Positions 1 through 7,064 of a stretch of DNA of 8,640 bases are shown piece after piece. Below the pieces are notes generated by a model. That model ran no database searches, was not told the origin of the DNA, and saw nothing but the letters and a program-made list of their open reading frames with translations. The position numbers and the translations under genes were made by a program. The stretch's first letter is position 1, and each line of letters begins with the position of its first letter. Location of the stretch: contig JAIXZF010000202.1 in assembly GCA_027489835.1 (NCBI GenBank), positions 1-8,640 on the forward strand. The letters are read 5' to 3'. Source of the DNA: Hyphomicrobiales bacterium (GTDB lineage: Bacteria > Pseudomonadota > Alphaproteobacteria > Rhizobiales > Beijerinckiaceae).

Positions 1-80
1 AAATCCTTCAAGGCGGCCTGCGGAGCCGCCGGCCGGTTCCGGCTTGCCCCCGCCCCGGCCTGTCGTTACCCCGTTTCGGC

Positions 81-821
81 ATGACACCGATAGAGCCTTC
101 CGCGCAAGCGCCGATCGGCGGCGCCCTCACCGAGGGGGAGATGCTGGCGCGCGTCCTCCATCGCGACGCGATGATGCTCGTCATCGACAAGCCCTTCGGC
201 TTGCCGGTCCACAAGGGCCCGCAGAACTCAAACAAGGACGTGCCGCTGGACCGCTACTTCGCCGCGCTCCGCTTTGGCCTGCCGCGACCGCCCGAGCTGG
301 CCCACCGGCTCGACAAGGACACCTCGGGCTGCCTCATCCTCGGCCGCCACCGCCAGGCGCTGACGCAGCTGGGCGACCTCTTCAAGGCAGGCAAGATCGC
401 CAAGACCTATTGGGCCGTGGTCGAGGGCGCGCCGGAGGCCGACGAAGGCCGCATCGACCTTGCACTGGCCCGGCTCGACCCCGACCGGGGCTGGTGGATG
501 AAGCCCGATCCGGCCGGCCTGCCCTCAACCACGCTCTGGCGCGTCATGGGACGCAGCGCCGACCGCGCGCTGAGCTGGCTGGAACTTGAGCCGCTGACCG
601 GGCGCACCCATCAGCTCCGCGTGCATTGCCAGGCCATGGGCTGGCCGATTCTGGGCGATCCGATCTATGGCTCGGGGCCGCGCCAGGGCGGGCCGGGGCT
701 TCATCTCCACGCCCGGTCCGTCACAATTCCGCTCAATCCCAAGAAGCCGCCCGTGACGGTCGAGGCGCCGCCGCCCGCCCACATGCTGGCGCGGCTCGAC
801 GCCTGCGGCCGGGCCGGCTGA
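81..821 (+). CDS. RluA-family RNA pseudouridine synthase
   Basis: This gene encodes a predicted cytoplasmic enzyme of 246 residues that isomerises uridine to pseudouridine in rRNA or tRNA. The RluA/RsuA-type catalytic motif HRLDKDTSG is at residues 75-83, with Asp78 as the expected catalytic aspartate. KTYWAVVEG (about 108-116) and GRTHQLRVH...GDPIYG (about 174-197) are the other conserved family blocks. There is no N-terminal S4 domain, so it resembles the short RluA type rather than RluC or RluD. The target base cannot be read from sequence. The ATG at 81 has no clear ribosome binding site. An in-frame ATG at 141 (residue 21) follows GAGGGGGAG and could be the true start, because the core fold only begins near residue 28. 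The TGA directly abuts the stop of the convergent gene. Family assignment is secure; start and substrate are not. Confidence 0.93.
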   Translation: MTPIEPSAQAPIGGALTEGEMLARVLHRDAMMLVIDKPFGLPVHKGPQNSNKDVPLDRYFAALRFGLPRPPELAHRLDKDTSGCLILGRHRQALTQLGDLFKAGKIAKTYWAVVEGAPEADEGRIDLALARLDPDRGWWMKPDPAGLPSTTLWRVMGRSADRALSWLELEPLTGRTHQLRVHCQAMGWPILGDPIYGSGPRQGGPGLHLHARSVTIPLNPKKPPVTVEAPPPAHMLARLDACGRAG

Positions 822-1130
822 TCACCCTCTGGCGAAGCGGTCCATCGCCGCGGCGAGCGTGAGGTCAAGCTCCGTGACGCCGCCCGCATCATGGGTGGCG
901 AGCGTCACGTCCACCGTGCGGTAGACATTGGACCATTCGGGATGGTGGTCCATCTTTTCGGCGAGGATGGCGACGCGCGTCATGAAGGCGAAGGCCTCGC
1001 TGAAATCGGCGAAGACGAAGCGCTTGACGATGGCCTCGCGCCCTTGCGCCTCCGCCCATCCGGGCAGATCGATGAGCGCCTGGGCGCGGGCGGCGGCGTC
1101 GAGCTTGGCGGGCATCGGGTTCAACCCCAT
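822..1130 (-). CDS. phhB: 4a-hydroxytetrahydrobiopterin (pterin-4a-carbinolamine) dehydratase
   Basis: This small cytoplasmic enzyme (102 residues) dehydrates pterin-4a-carbinolamine, which recycles the pterin cofactor of aromatic amino-acid hydroxylases such as PhhA. The family signature EKMDHHPEW is at residues 58-66. His62, His63 and the later His80 in ATHDAGGVTELD match the three conserved active-site histidines. The length is typical. Two starts are possible. ATG at 1130 overlaps the end of thpR by 10 bases. ATG at 1115 (MPAKLDA) starts five bases after the thpR stop and fits the usual family N-terminus. Either way the gene is tightly coupled to thpR and is probably co-transcribed and translated by termination-reinitiation. 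No phenylalanine hydroxylase gene is visible in the window, so its partner is unknown. Confidence 0.93.
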   Translation of the reverse strand: MGLNPMPAKLDAAARAQALIDLPGWAEAQGREAIVKRFVFADFSEAFAFMTRVAILAEKMDHHPEWSNVYRTVDVTLATHDAGGVTELDLTLAAAMDRFARG

Positions 1131-1681
1131 CTGGCGCGGCTCATGGCCGCTTCGAGCGGATAGGCTGCCTCGACGATGTAGGGGCCGCCTCCGGTGGAGG
1201 CCCGCGAGGAATACAGCACGAAACGGCGCGCGGTGAAGCTGATGGGCCGGATCAGCGCGCGGCTGGAGAGATAATCGGCGACCGCCAGCGCCGAGGCGCC
1301 CTTGACCCGTCCGAGCGTGACGTGCGGCACGAACTTGCGCGGCTCGGGCGGCAGGCCGATGCGCCGCATCAGCCGCTCATGCTCGCCCTGCAGCTCGGAC
1401 AGCGCGCCGTCGGGACGCACCCGGGCGAACACCGAATGCGGCTTGTCCCCGCCGAAGCTGCCAATCTGGTCGAGCGTGACGGTGACCGGCCCGCGCTGGA
1501 TGTCGGCCAGGAAGTCGTAGGCGTCACGCGCCGTGGCGCCGTCGACGTCGCCGAGGAAGCGCAGCGTGATGTGGTAGTCGGACGGCTCGATCCAGCGCGC
1601 GCCGGACAGCCCGCCCCTGTGCATCGACAGCTGCAGCGCGATGTCGGGCGGAACTTCCAGGCCGGTGAACAGGCGGGGCAT
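1121..1681 (-). CDS. thpR: RNA 2',3'-cyclic phosphodiesterase (ThpR/LigT, 2H superfamily)
   Basis: The product (186 residues from this start) belongs to the 2H phosphoesterase superfamily. These enzymes hydrolyse RNA 2',3'-cyclic phosphates to 2'-phosphates, and the family was first known for 2'-5' RNA ligase activity. Both catalytic HxTx motifs are present: HITL at residues 37-40 and HVTL at 120-123. RLFTGLEVP near the N-terminus is the usual opening strand. I chose ATG 1681 because MPRLFTGLEVP matches the family start. An in-frame ATG at 1705 would add eight residues (MIRKHSRI). Neither start has a convincing ribosome binding site. A perfect inverted repeat covers both start codons, so initiation may be affected by structure or by a bound protein. 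It sits between the aldo/keto reductase gene upstream and phhB downstream on the same strand. Confidence 0.9.
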   Translation of the reverse strand: MPRLFTGLEVPPDIALQLSMHRGGLSGARWIEPSDYHITLRFLGDVDGATARDAYDFLADIQRGPVTVTLDQIGSFGGDKPHSVFARVRPDGALSELQGEHERLMRRIGLPPEPRKFVPHVTLGRVKGASALAVADYLSSRALIRPISFTARRFVLYSSRASTGGGPYIVEAAYPLEAAMSRARWG

Positions 1682-1707
1682 GATTCGAGAGTGTTTCCGA
1701 ATCATGC
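1678..1707 (-). promoter_or_regulatory. 10-bp inverted repeat over the thpR start codons
   Basis: The arms GCATGATTCG (1678-1687) and CGAATCATGC (1698-1707) are perfectly complementary across a 10-base spacer. In the minus-strand mRNA the two candidate ATG starts (1705 and 1681) lie one in each arm, so a hairpin would pair them. Each arm also holds one GANTC sequence, the recognition site of the alphaproteobacterial CcrM methylase. It could be an operator or an mRNA hairpin limiting initiation. The sequence is seen directly; the function is inferred. Confidence 0.5.
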
Positions 1708-1765
1708 GTCATTTGCGAGACGCGAAATCCGCTCCGAAGCGCAGCTTTCACAGCAAAATCGCCAG

Positions 1766-1790
1766 GAGGGCCGTCCCCTTCCCAGCCCTC
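1766..1790 (-). terminator. Possible weak terminator after the aldo/keto reductase gene
   Basis: On the minus strand, starting within the stop codon of the aldo/keto reductase gene, GAGGGC (1790-1785) can pair with GCCCTC (1771-1766) across a 13-base loop. A short TTTT follows only about eight bases later. The stem is short and the T-run is displaced, so this may be only a partial terminator, or an incidental structure that lets transcription continue into thpR. Confidence 0.3.
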
Positions 1791-2850
1791 ACGGGCAGGG
1801 ATTGCCCCTCAGCTGGTGAACCGCGTCGAGATCGGCCTGAAGCTCGGGCGTCATCTCAACCGCGAGCGAGCCCTCGACGCAGACTTTGAGCTGCTCCATC
1901 GAGGTCGCGCCGATGATGTTCGAGGTCGTGAAGGGCCGGCTGGTCACGAAGGCCACCGCCATCGCGGCGGGGTCGAGCCCGTGCCGCTTGGCCACACCCA
2001 GGTAATCGGCCACCGCCTCTTCCGCGCCCGGCGTCTGGTAGCGCTGGCCGCGGTCGAACAGCGTGGTGCGGGCTCCCGCCGGCCGCGCGCCGTTCAGGTA
2101 TTTGCCGGTGAGGAAGCCCTGGGCCAGCGGCGAGTAGGCCATGAGGCCGACCTGCTCGCGCAGGAAGATCTCGGCCATGGCCGTGTCGTAGGTGCGGTTG
2201 AGCAGATTGTAGGCGTTCTGCACCGATGCGACCCGCGGCAATCCCTTCGCTTCCGAGGCGAACAGGAAGCGCATCGTGCCCCAGGCGCTCTCGTTGGACA
2301 GGCCGACATGCCTGACCTTGCCCGCCTTGATGAAGCCGTCCATCGCCTCGAGCTGGATTTCGATCGCCGTCTCGTCGGCGGCGGGCTGATAGCCGGCCAT
2401 CGAGAAGCGCGTCGGGTTGGAGCCCCACGGGATCGGCCTCTCGGGCCAGTGGAGCTGGTAGAGGTCGACATGGTCGGTCTGGAGCCGCTTCAGCGAGTTC
2501 TCCAGCGCCTCCGTGAGTTGCGCCTTGCTGATCCGGCTCTTCGCCGGCGGATCGCGGAACCAGGTCATGGCGTCGGAACGGCCGACCGCCTTGGTGGCAA
2601 GGATGACCTTGTCGCGCTTGCCGCGGCTCTTGAACCAGGAGCCGACGATCCGCTCGGTGGAGCCTTGCGTCTCGGGCTTCGGCGGAATCGAATAGAGCTC
2701 CGCCGTGTCGAAGAAGTTGATGCCGTGGTCGATGGCGTAATCCATCTGCAGATGGCCTTCGGCCTCGGTGTTCTGCTGGCCCCAGGTCATGGTGCCGAGA
2801 CAGATGGCGGACACGGACAAGCCGGTGCGGCCAAGCGGGCGATACTCCAT
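1789..2850 (-). CDS. tas: Tas-family aldo/keto reductase
   Basis: This 353-residue cytoplasmic NADP(H)-dependent oxidoreductase has a TIM-barrel AKR fold. The AKR catalytic tetrad is visible: Asp48 and Tyr53 in FFDTAELY, Lys87 in ILATKAVG, and His134 in YQLHWPERP. The N-terminus EYRPLGRTGLSVSAICLGTM, the insert PPKPETQG (57-63), NAYNLLNR (212-219), TGKYLNGARPAGAR and the late GATSMEQLK (nucleotide-binding end) closely follow E. coli Tas, which has 346 residues. The natural substrate of this family is uncertain; small aldehydes and ketones are expected. The start is supported by GGAG six bases upstream of ATG 2850. The gene lies 42 bases downstream of the esterase stop on the same strand, so co-transcription is likely. 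Family call is secure; the symbol is by resemblance. Confidence 0.93.
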   Translation of the reverse strand: MEYRPLGRTGLSVSAICLGTMTWGQQNTEAEGHLQMDYAIDHGINFFDTAELYSIPPKPETQGSTERIVGSWFKSRGKRDKVILATKAVGRSDAMTWFRDPPAKSRISKAQLTEALENSLKRLQTDHVDLYQLHWPERPIPWGSNPTRFSMAGYQPAADETAIEIQLEAMDGFIKAGKVRHVGLSNESAWGTMRFLFASEAKGLPRVASVQNAYNLLNRTYDTAMAEIFLREQVGLMAYSPLAQGFLTGKYLNGARPAGARTTLFDRGQRYQTPGAEEAVADYLGVAKRHGLDPAAMAVAFVTSRPFTTSNIIGATSMEQLKVCVEGSLAVEMTPELQADLDAVHQLRGNPCP

Positions 2851-2892
2851 CGATGTCTCCGGGGGTCGTTCAGGAAGGGATCGGCCCCCCTG

Positions 2893-3669
2893 TCATCCCC
2901 GCGGCCTGATCGAGTCAAGGAACTTCTCGACCGTCGGCAGGATGCGCCCGACGATGATCCTGATTCCCTCGGCTGTCGGATGCACCCCGTCTGGCAGGTT
3001 CAGGGCGCGCTGGCCGGCGACGCCGTCGAGGAAGAACGGGTAGAGAATCAGCCCGTGACGCGCGGCGAGGTCGCCGAAGATCGCGTCGAAGCGGCCGACA
3101 TAGTCGGGCCCCATGTTCGGGGGCGCCCGCATGCCGGCCAGCATCACGGGAATTCCGCGTTGCCTGAGCTTGACGATGATGCTCTCCAGAGCCGTCCGCG
3201 TCTGGCCCGGATCGAGCCCGCGCAGCGCGTCGTTGGCGCCGAGCTCGAGGATCACCCCGTCGACGCCCTCGCCGATCGACCAGTCGAGCCGGTCGAGCCC
3301 GGCCTGGGCGGTGTCGCCCGAGACGCCGGCATTCTCGATCACGATCCTGCGACCTTTCGCTTCGAGCGCCTTCTGCAGCTGGACCGGGAAGGCCGCCGAC
3401 TGCGGCAGCCCGTATCCGGCAGTGAGGCTGTCGCCGAACGCGACGATTCGGAGCGGGGCATTCTGGGCCATCGCGGGGTTTCCGGAGAGGAGCGCGAGCC
3501 AGCCCGCACCAAGGAGGACAAGGAGCACGAGGAATGTCGCAGCCCCTGTCGGAAACCGTTCCGAAAGGCCATCTGTTGCCTTGTGCGACGCGGCATGCCG
3601 CTTGCGCGCGCCTGCCGGGCGTCCAGCCCGAAACCCGTCGAAGCCCCGAAAGTTCGTAGCCGCTGTCAT
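2893..3669 (-). CDS. tesA: Periplasmic GDSL/SGNH esterase, TesA-like arylesterase/thioesterase
   Basis: This is an SGNH-hydrolase of 258 residues, expected in the periplasm and cleaving esters or acyl thioesters. The family blocks are clear: FGDSLTAGYG (nucleophile Ser81), NAGVSGDT (Gly118 oxyanion region), LGANDALRG (Asn146) and DGVHP (Asp227/His230). A hydrophobic segment at about 45-61 followed by GNPAMA-QNA looks like a signal peptide cleaved after Ala68. The ATG at 3669 is the only plausible ATG, but it gives an unusually long, basic 44-residue stretch before the hydrophobic core. The only near alternative is a GTG at 3528, inside the hydrophobic core and lacking a basic region. The start codon overlaps that of the divergent ybbA, so the promoter and ribosome binding site of each gene lie in the other's coding sequence. 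It is followed at 42 bases by the tas-like gene. Confidence 0.9.
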   Translation of the reverse strand: MTAATNFRGFDGFRAGRPAGARKRHAASHKATDGLSERFPTGAATFLVLLVLLGAGWLALLSGNPAMAQNAPLRIVAFGDSLTAGYGLPQSAAFPVQLQKALEAKGRRIVIENAGVSGDTAQAGLDRLDWSIGEGVDGVILELGANDALRGLDPGQTRTALESIIVKLRQRGIPVMLAGMRAPPNMGPDYVGRFDAIFGDLAARHGLILYPFFLDGVAGQRALNLPDGVHPTAEGIRIIVGRILPTVEKFLDSIRPRG

Positions 3670-3670
3670 G
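3667..3670. other. CATG shared by two divergent start codons
   Basis: The palindrome CATG holds the minus-strand ATG of the esterase gene (3669 down to 3667) and the plus-strand ATG of the ABC ATPase gene (3668-3670). The two reading frames therefore overlap head to head by two bases, leaving no intergenic promoter region. This depends on both start calls; the ATPase start is well supported, the esterase start less so. Confidence 0.65.
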
Positions 3671-4363
3671 CCTGCCCTGATCGAATTGAACGATGTCGAG
3701 CTCAGTCTGGGCCGCGAGGCCGCGCGCGTCCATATCCTCAAGGGCATCTCGCTGGCCATCGAGGCTGGCGAGGCGGTCGGCCTGGTGGGTCCATCGGGCT
3801 CGGGCAAGTCGAGCCTGCTGATGGTGCTGGCGGGCCTCGAAAAGGCCGACAAGGGCCGGGTGATGATCGACGGCGCCGACCTGTCGCGTATGGGCGAGGA
3901 CCAGCTTGCGCTGTTCCGCGGCCGGCGCATCGGCATCGTGTTCCAGTCCTTCCATCTCGTGCCGACCATGACGGCCCGCGAGAACGTGGCGCTGCCGCTC
4001 GAGCTGGCCGGCCGGCCGGATGCCTTCGCCCGCGCCGAGAAGGAGCTGGCGGCGGTCGGCCTCGGCGACCGGCTGCATCATTATCCGGCCCAGCTCTCCG
4101 GCGGCGAGCAGCAGCGCGTCGCCATCGCCCGCGCCATCGCCCCTGACCCGGCCATCCTCGTGGCGGACGAGCCCACCGGCAACCTCGACGAGGCCAACGG
4201 CGCCTCGATCGTCGACCTGCTCTTCGCCCTCAAGCGCGAGCGCGGCGCGACGCTGGTTCTCGTGACCCATGATCTGTCGCTCGCCGCGCGCTGCGACCGC
4301 ACCATCGGCCTGCGTTCCGGGCGCATTGCCGCCGCGGTCGAGCCGGCACGGGCGGGAGCCTGA
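3668..4363 (+). CDS. ybbA: ABC transporter ATP-binding protein, YbbA-like (MacB/LolD type)
   Basis: This 231-residue cytoplasmic ATPase powers the FtsX-type permease encoded next to it. All nucleotide-binding motifs are intact: Walker A GPSGSGKS (41-48), Q-loop Gln93 in VFQSFHLVPT, signature LSGGEQQR (143-150), Walker B ILVADEPTGNLD (163-174) and the switch His201 in VTHD. VFQSFHLVPTMTARENV and DEPTGNLD are typical of the LolD/MacB/YbbA group of type VII (mechanotransmission) ABC systems. MPALIELNDVELSLG begins at the expected distance before the Walker A motif, which supports this start, although only a weak GAAAG precedes it. The permease ATG lies one base after this gene's TGA, so the pair is translationally coupled. 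Divergent linkage to tesA matches E. coli. Confidence 0.95.
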   Translation: MPALIELNDVELSLGREAARVHILKGISLAIEAGEAVGLVGPSGSGKSSLLMVLAGLEKADKGRVMIDGADLSRMGEDQLALFRGRRIGIVFQSFHLVPTMTARENVALPLELAGRPDAFARAEKELAAVGLGDRLHHYPAQLSGGEQQRVAIARAIAPDPAILVADEPTGNLDEANGASIVDLLFALKRERGATLVLVTHDLSLAARCDRTIGLRSGRIAAAVEPARAGA

Positions 4364-4364
4364 C

Positions 4365-6980
4365 ATGCACGGCGTCATTCCAAAACCTCAAGGACCCGCG
4401 CGCCTCGTCGGCCCGCTTCGCCTCGCCATCAGGCTCGCCTGGCGCGACCTGCGCGGCGGCCTGCGCGGCTTCGGCGTGTTCATCGCCTGCCTCGCGCTCG
4501 GCGTGGCGGCGATCGCGGCCGTGACCTCCGCCGCCCGCAGCGTCGAGGAGGGCCTCAGCCGCGAGGGCCGGCGCATCCTCGGCGGCGACGCGGCCTTCAG
4601 CCTGGCCCAGCGCGAGGCGACGCCCGAGGAGCGCGCCTTCCTGGACCGGCAAGGCCGCGTCTCGGTGATGGCGACCTTCCGCGCCATGGCCCGCGCCGGC
4701 GACAAGGGCTCGGCCCTGGTCGAGATCAAGGCCGTCGATGCCGCCTATCCGACGGTCGGCGACCTCAGATCCGAGCCGCAGGCCCCGCTCGCCGGCCTGC
4801 TGGCCCGGCAGGGTGGCCGCTTCGGCGCGCTGGTCGACCCGCTGATCCTCGGACGGCTCGATCTGAAGCCGGGCGATGCCGTCACCATCGGCGAGGCCGA
4901 GTTCCTGATCGCCGGCACGGTCGTGTCCGAGCCCGACAAGGTCGCGGCCGGCATTGGCCTGGGACCCCGCGTGCTCATCACACAGGAGGCGCTGCGCGCG
5001 ACGGGGCTGGTGCAGCCCGGCAGCCTGATCCGCTGGACCTACCGCCTCGACCTCGGTGACAAGGCCACGGGCGACGAGGCCGCAGGCGGCGCTGCGCTGG
5101 CCGCGCTGGAGGCCGAGGCCGCGCGCGCCCTACCCGAAGCGGGCTGGGAGGTGCGCACCCGCGCCAACGCCGATCCGCGCTTTGCCCGCAACATCGACCG
5201 GTTCAGCCAGTTCCTGACGCTGGTGGGCCTGACGGCGCTGCTGGTCGGCGGCGTCGGCGTCGCCAACGCCGTCAGGCGCTTCGTCGACGTCAAGCGCATG
5301 GATTTCGCCACCCTGAAGGCTCTCGGCGCACCGGGCTCGCAGGTCGTGGCGATCCATCTCATCGAGGTGATGATGGTAGCCTGCATCGGCGTCGGCATCG
5401 GCGTCCTGGCAGGCGCGGCCCTTCCCTACGCGCTGGCGGGCGCCTTCTCCGAGGTGCTGCCCGTGCCGCTCTCGCCGACGATCGCCTGGCCCGAGCTCGG
5501 CGTCGCCGCGATCTACGGCCTCGTCACCGCGCTGGTCTTCGCGCTGCTGCCGCTCGGCAAGGCGCACGATACCCCCGTTTCGGCCCTGTTCCGCGATGTC
5601 GTCGAGGAAGGCCCGCAACGCCCGCGCGCCGCCTACATGGTCGCCTTCGTCGCCGCGCTCTCGGCGATGATCGGCATCACCATCCTGTTCGCCTACGATG
5701 CGCGCATCGCCGCGATCTACATCGCCGTCATCGCGGCGGCCTTCCTGCTGCTGCGCGGCGTCGGCGCCGGCATCATGCGCCTCGCCGCCGCCATGCCCCG
5801 CTCGCGCCTGCCCTCGCTGCGCATGGCGGTGTCGAACATGCATCGTCCCGGCGCGCTGACGCCCGCGCTGGTGCTCTCGCTCGGCCTCGGCGTGGCGCTG
5901 CTCTCGGCGCTCTCCTTCATCGATGCGAGCCTGACCCGGGCGCTGACCCAGAACCTGCCCGCCCGGGCGCCGACCTTCTTCTTCCTCGACATCCCGAACG
6001 GCCGCACCGCGGAATTCGATGCCTTCGTCGGCCGGGAGGCCCCGGGCGCGACGCTCGACCGCGTGCCGATGATGCGCGGCCGCATCGTGGCGCTGGGCGA
6101 CGTGCCGGTGGACCGCATCAAGGTGCCGGACCGCTTCGGCTGGGTGCTCGACGGAGACCGCGGCATCACCTACGCCGCCACGCCCCCGAAGGATTCGACC
6201 GTCGTGACCGGCGCCTGGTGGGCTCCAGACCATCGCGGCGAGGCACTGGTCTCCTTCGAGCACGAACTGGCCGACGGCCTCGGGCTGAAGGTCGGCGACC
6301 GGGTGACGGTGAACGTCCTCGGCCGCAACATCACGGCCCGGCTCGCCAACACCCGCCGTGTGGAGTGGCGCAACCTCGGCATCAACTTCGTGATGGTCTT
6401 CTCTCCCAACAGCTTCGCCGGCGCCCCCCACACCCATCTCGCCACGCTGACCGCGGCCCATGACGGCGTCGAGCCGGCGGCGCAGTCCGCCGACGACGCC
6501 CGCCTGCTGCGCGCGCTCGGGCGCGATTTCCCGGCGGTGACCGCGGTGCGCGTCAAGGACGCGCTCGATGCCGCCAACGAACTCGTCGGCCGATTGACCT
6601 TCGCCATCCGCGCCGCGAGCGGCATCGCGGTGGCGGCGAGCCTGCTGGTGCTGGCCGGCGCGCTCGCGGCCGGGCAGCGCGCCCGGCTCTACGACGCGAT
6701 GATCCTCAAGACGCTGGGGGCGACGCGCGGCCGCATCCTCTCCGCCTATGGCCTCGAATACGCCCTGACCGGGCTCGTCGCGGCGCTGTTCGGGCTGGTG
6801 GCCGGCGTCGCGGCAGGTTGGGCGGTGACGACGAGGGCGATGAACATCGCCTTCGCCTTCGCGCCGGGCGCTGCAATGCTTCTGGCCTTTGCGACCGTGG
6901 CGATCGCGGTCATCTTCGGACTTGCCGGAACCTTGCGGATACTGTCCAAGAAACCGGCCAGTTACTTGCGCTCCCTCTAG
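4365..6980 (+). CDS. ybbP: ABC transporter permease, FtsX-like, YbbP family
   Basis: This inner-membrane permease of 871 residues partners the ATPase before it. About ten hydrophobic helices can be read: roughly 36-53, 283-305, 328-356, 376-397, 424-443, 447-468, 498-517, 747-770, 797-822 and 836-856. Two large soluble domains (about 54-282 and 518-746) are expected in the periplasm. Two FtsX core units follow them. The first includes VDVKRMDFATLKALGA (about 308-322) and the second QRARLYDAMILKTLGATRGR (771-790); these are the coupling-helix-type segments with the recurrent LK-LGA. The size and twin layout fit YbbP. The start at 4365 follows the ybbA stop by one base, and GGCGGGAG just upstream acts as ribosome binding site. 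Its role, probably moving or extracting hydrophobic molecules across or from the inner membrane, is inferred from the family. No defect is seen. Confidence 0.93.
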   Translation: MHGVIPKPQGPARLVGPLRLAIRLAWRDLRGGLRGFGVFIACLALGVAAIAAVTSAARSVEEGLSREGRRILGGDAAFSLAQREATPEERAFLDRQGRVSVMATFRAMARAGDKGSALVEIKAVDAAYPTVGDLRSEPQAPLAGLLARQGGRFGALVDPLILGRLDLKPGDAVTIGEAEFLIAGTVVSEPDKVAAGIGLGPRVLITQEALRATGLVQPGSLIRWTYRLDLGDKATGDEAAGGAALAALEAEAARALPEAGWEVRTRANADPRFARNIDRFSQFLTLVGLTALLVGGVGVANAVRRFVDVKRMDFATLKALGAPGSQVVAIHLIEVMMVACIGVGIGVLAGAALPYALAGAFSEVLPVPLSPTIAWPELGVAAIYGLVTALVFALLPLGKAHDTPVSALFRDVVEEGPQRPRAAYMVAFVAALSAMIGITILFAYDARIAAIYIAVIAAAFLLLRGVGAGIMRLAAAMPRSRLPSLRMAVSNMHRPGALTPALVLSLGLGVALLSALSFIDASLTRALTQNLPARAPTFFFLDIPNGRTAEFDAFVGREAPGATLDRVPMMRGRIVALGDVPVDRIKVPDRFGWVLDGDRGITYAATPPKDSTVVTGAWWAPDHRGEALVSFEHELADGLGLKVGDRVTVNVLGRNITARLANTRRVEWRNLGINFVMVFSPNSFAGAPHTHLATLTAAHDGVEPAAQSADDARLLRALGRDFPAVTAVRVKDALDAANELVGRLTFAIRAASGIAVAASLLVLAGALAAGQRARLYDAMILKTLGATRGRILSAYGLEYALTGLVAALFGLVAGVAAGWAVTTRAMNIAFAFAPGAAMLLAFATVAIAVIFGLAGTLRILSKKPASYLRSL

Positions 6981-7064
6981 TTGGCCCATCGCCTTTATTA
7001 CATGAGGGCCATGTAGAAAGAGGTCCGTTCAGGGCTTCTCAACGCTGGCTGCCATGATCAGGCG

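Noticed and set aside
12..30. GGCGGC/GCCGCC hairpin at the left edge as a terminator of an upstream gene
   Set aside because: There is no T-run on the plus strand and only scattered T on the minus strand, and the neighbouring gene is outside the window.
808..818. GCCGGGCCGGC palindrome near the convergent stops as a terminator
   Set aside because: It has a single-base centre, lies inside the pseudouridine synthase coding sequence, and has no T-run on either side.
3670..3969. Extension of the esterase beyond ATG 3669 on the minus strand
   Set aside because: The frame stays open, but the sequence lies opposite ybbA's Walker A region and has no esterase or signal-peptide character.
1816..4146. 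Very long open frame (776 codons) on the plus strand across the minus-strand genes
   Set aside because: It runs antisense to the reductase and esterase and then overlaps ybbA in another frame. Its translation is low-complexity and rich in Arg, Gly and Ala, with no family motifs. Such frames are common in GC-rich DNA opposite real genes.
5130..6989. Long open frame (619 codons) on the minus strand opposite ybbP
   Set aside because: It is rich in His, Arg, Gly and Asp repeats with no hydrophobic core or motif, and it mirrors the codon bias of ybbP, which is clearly the real gene.
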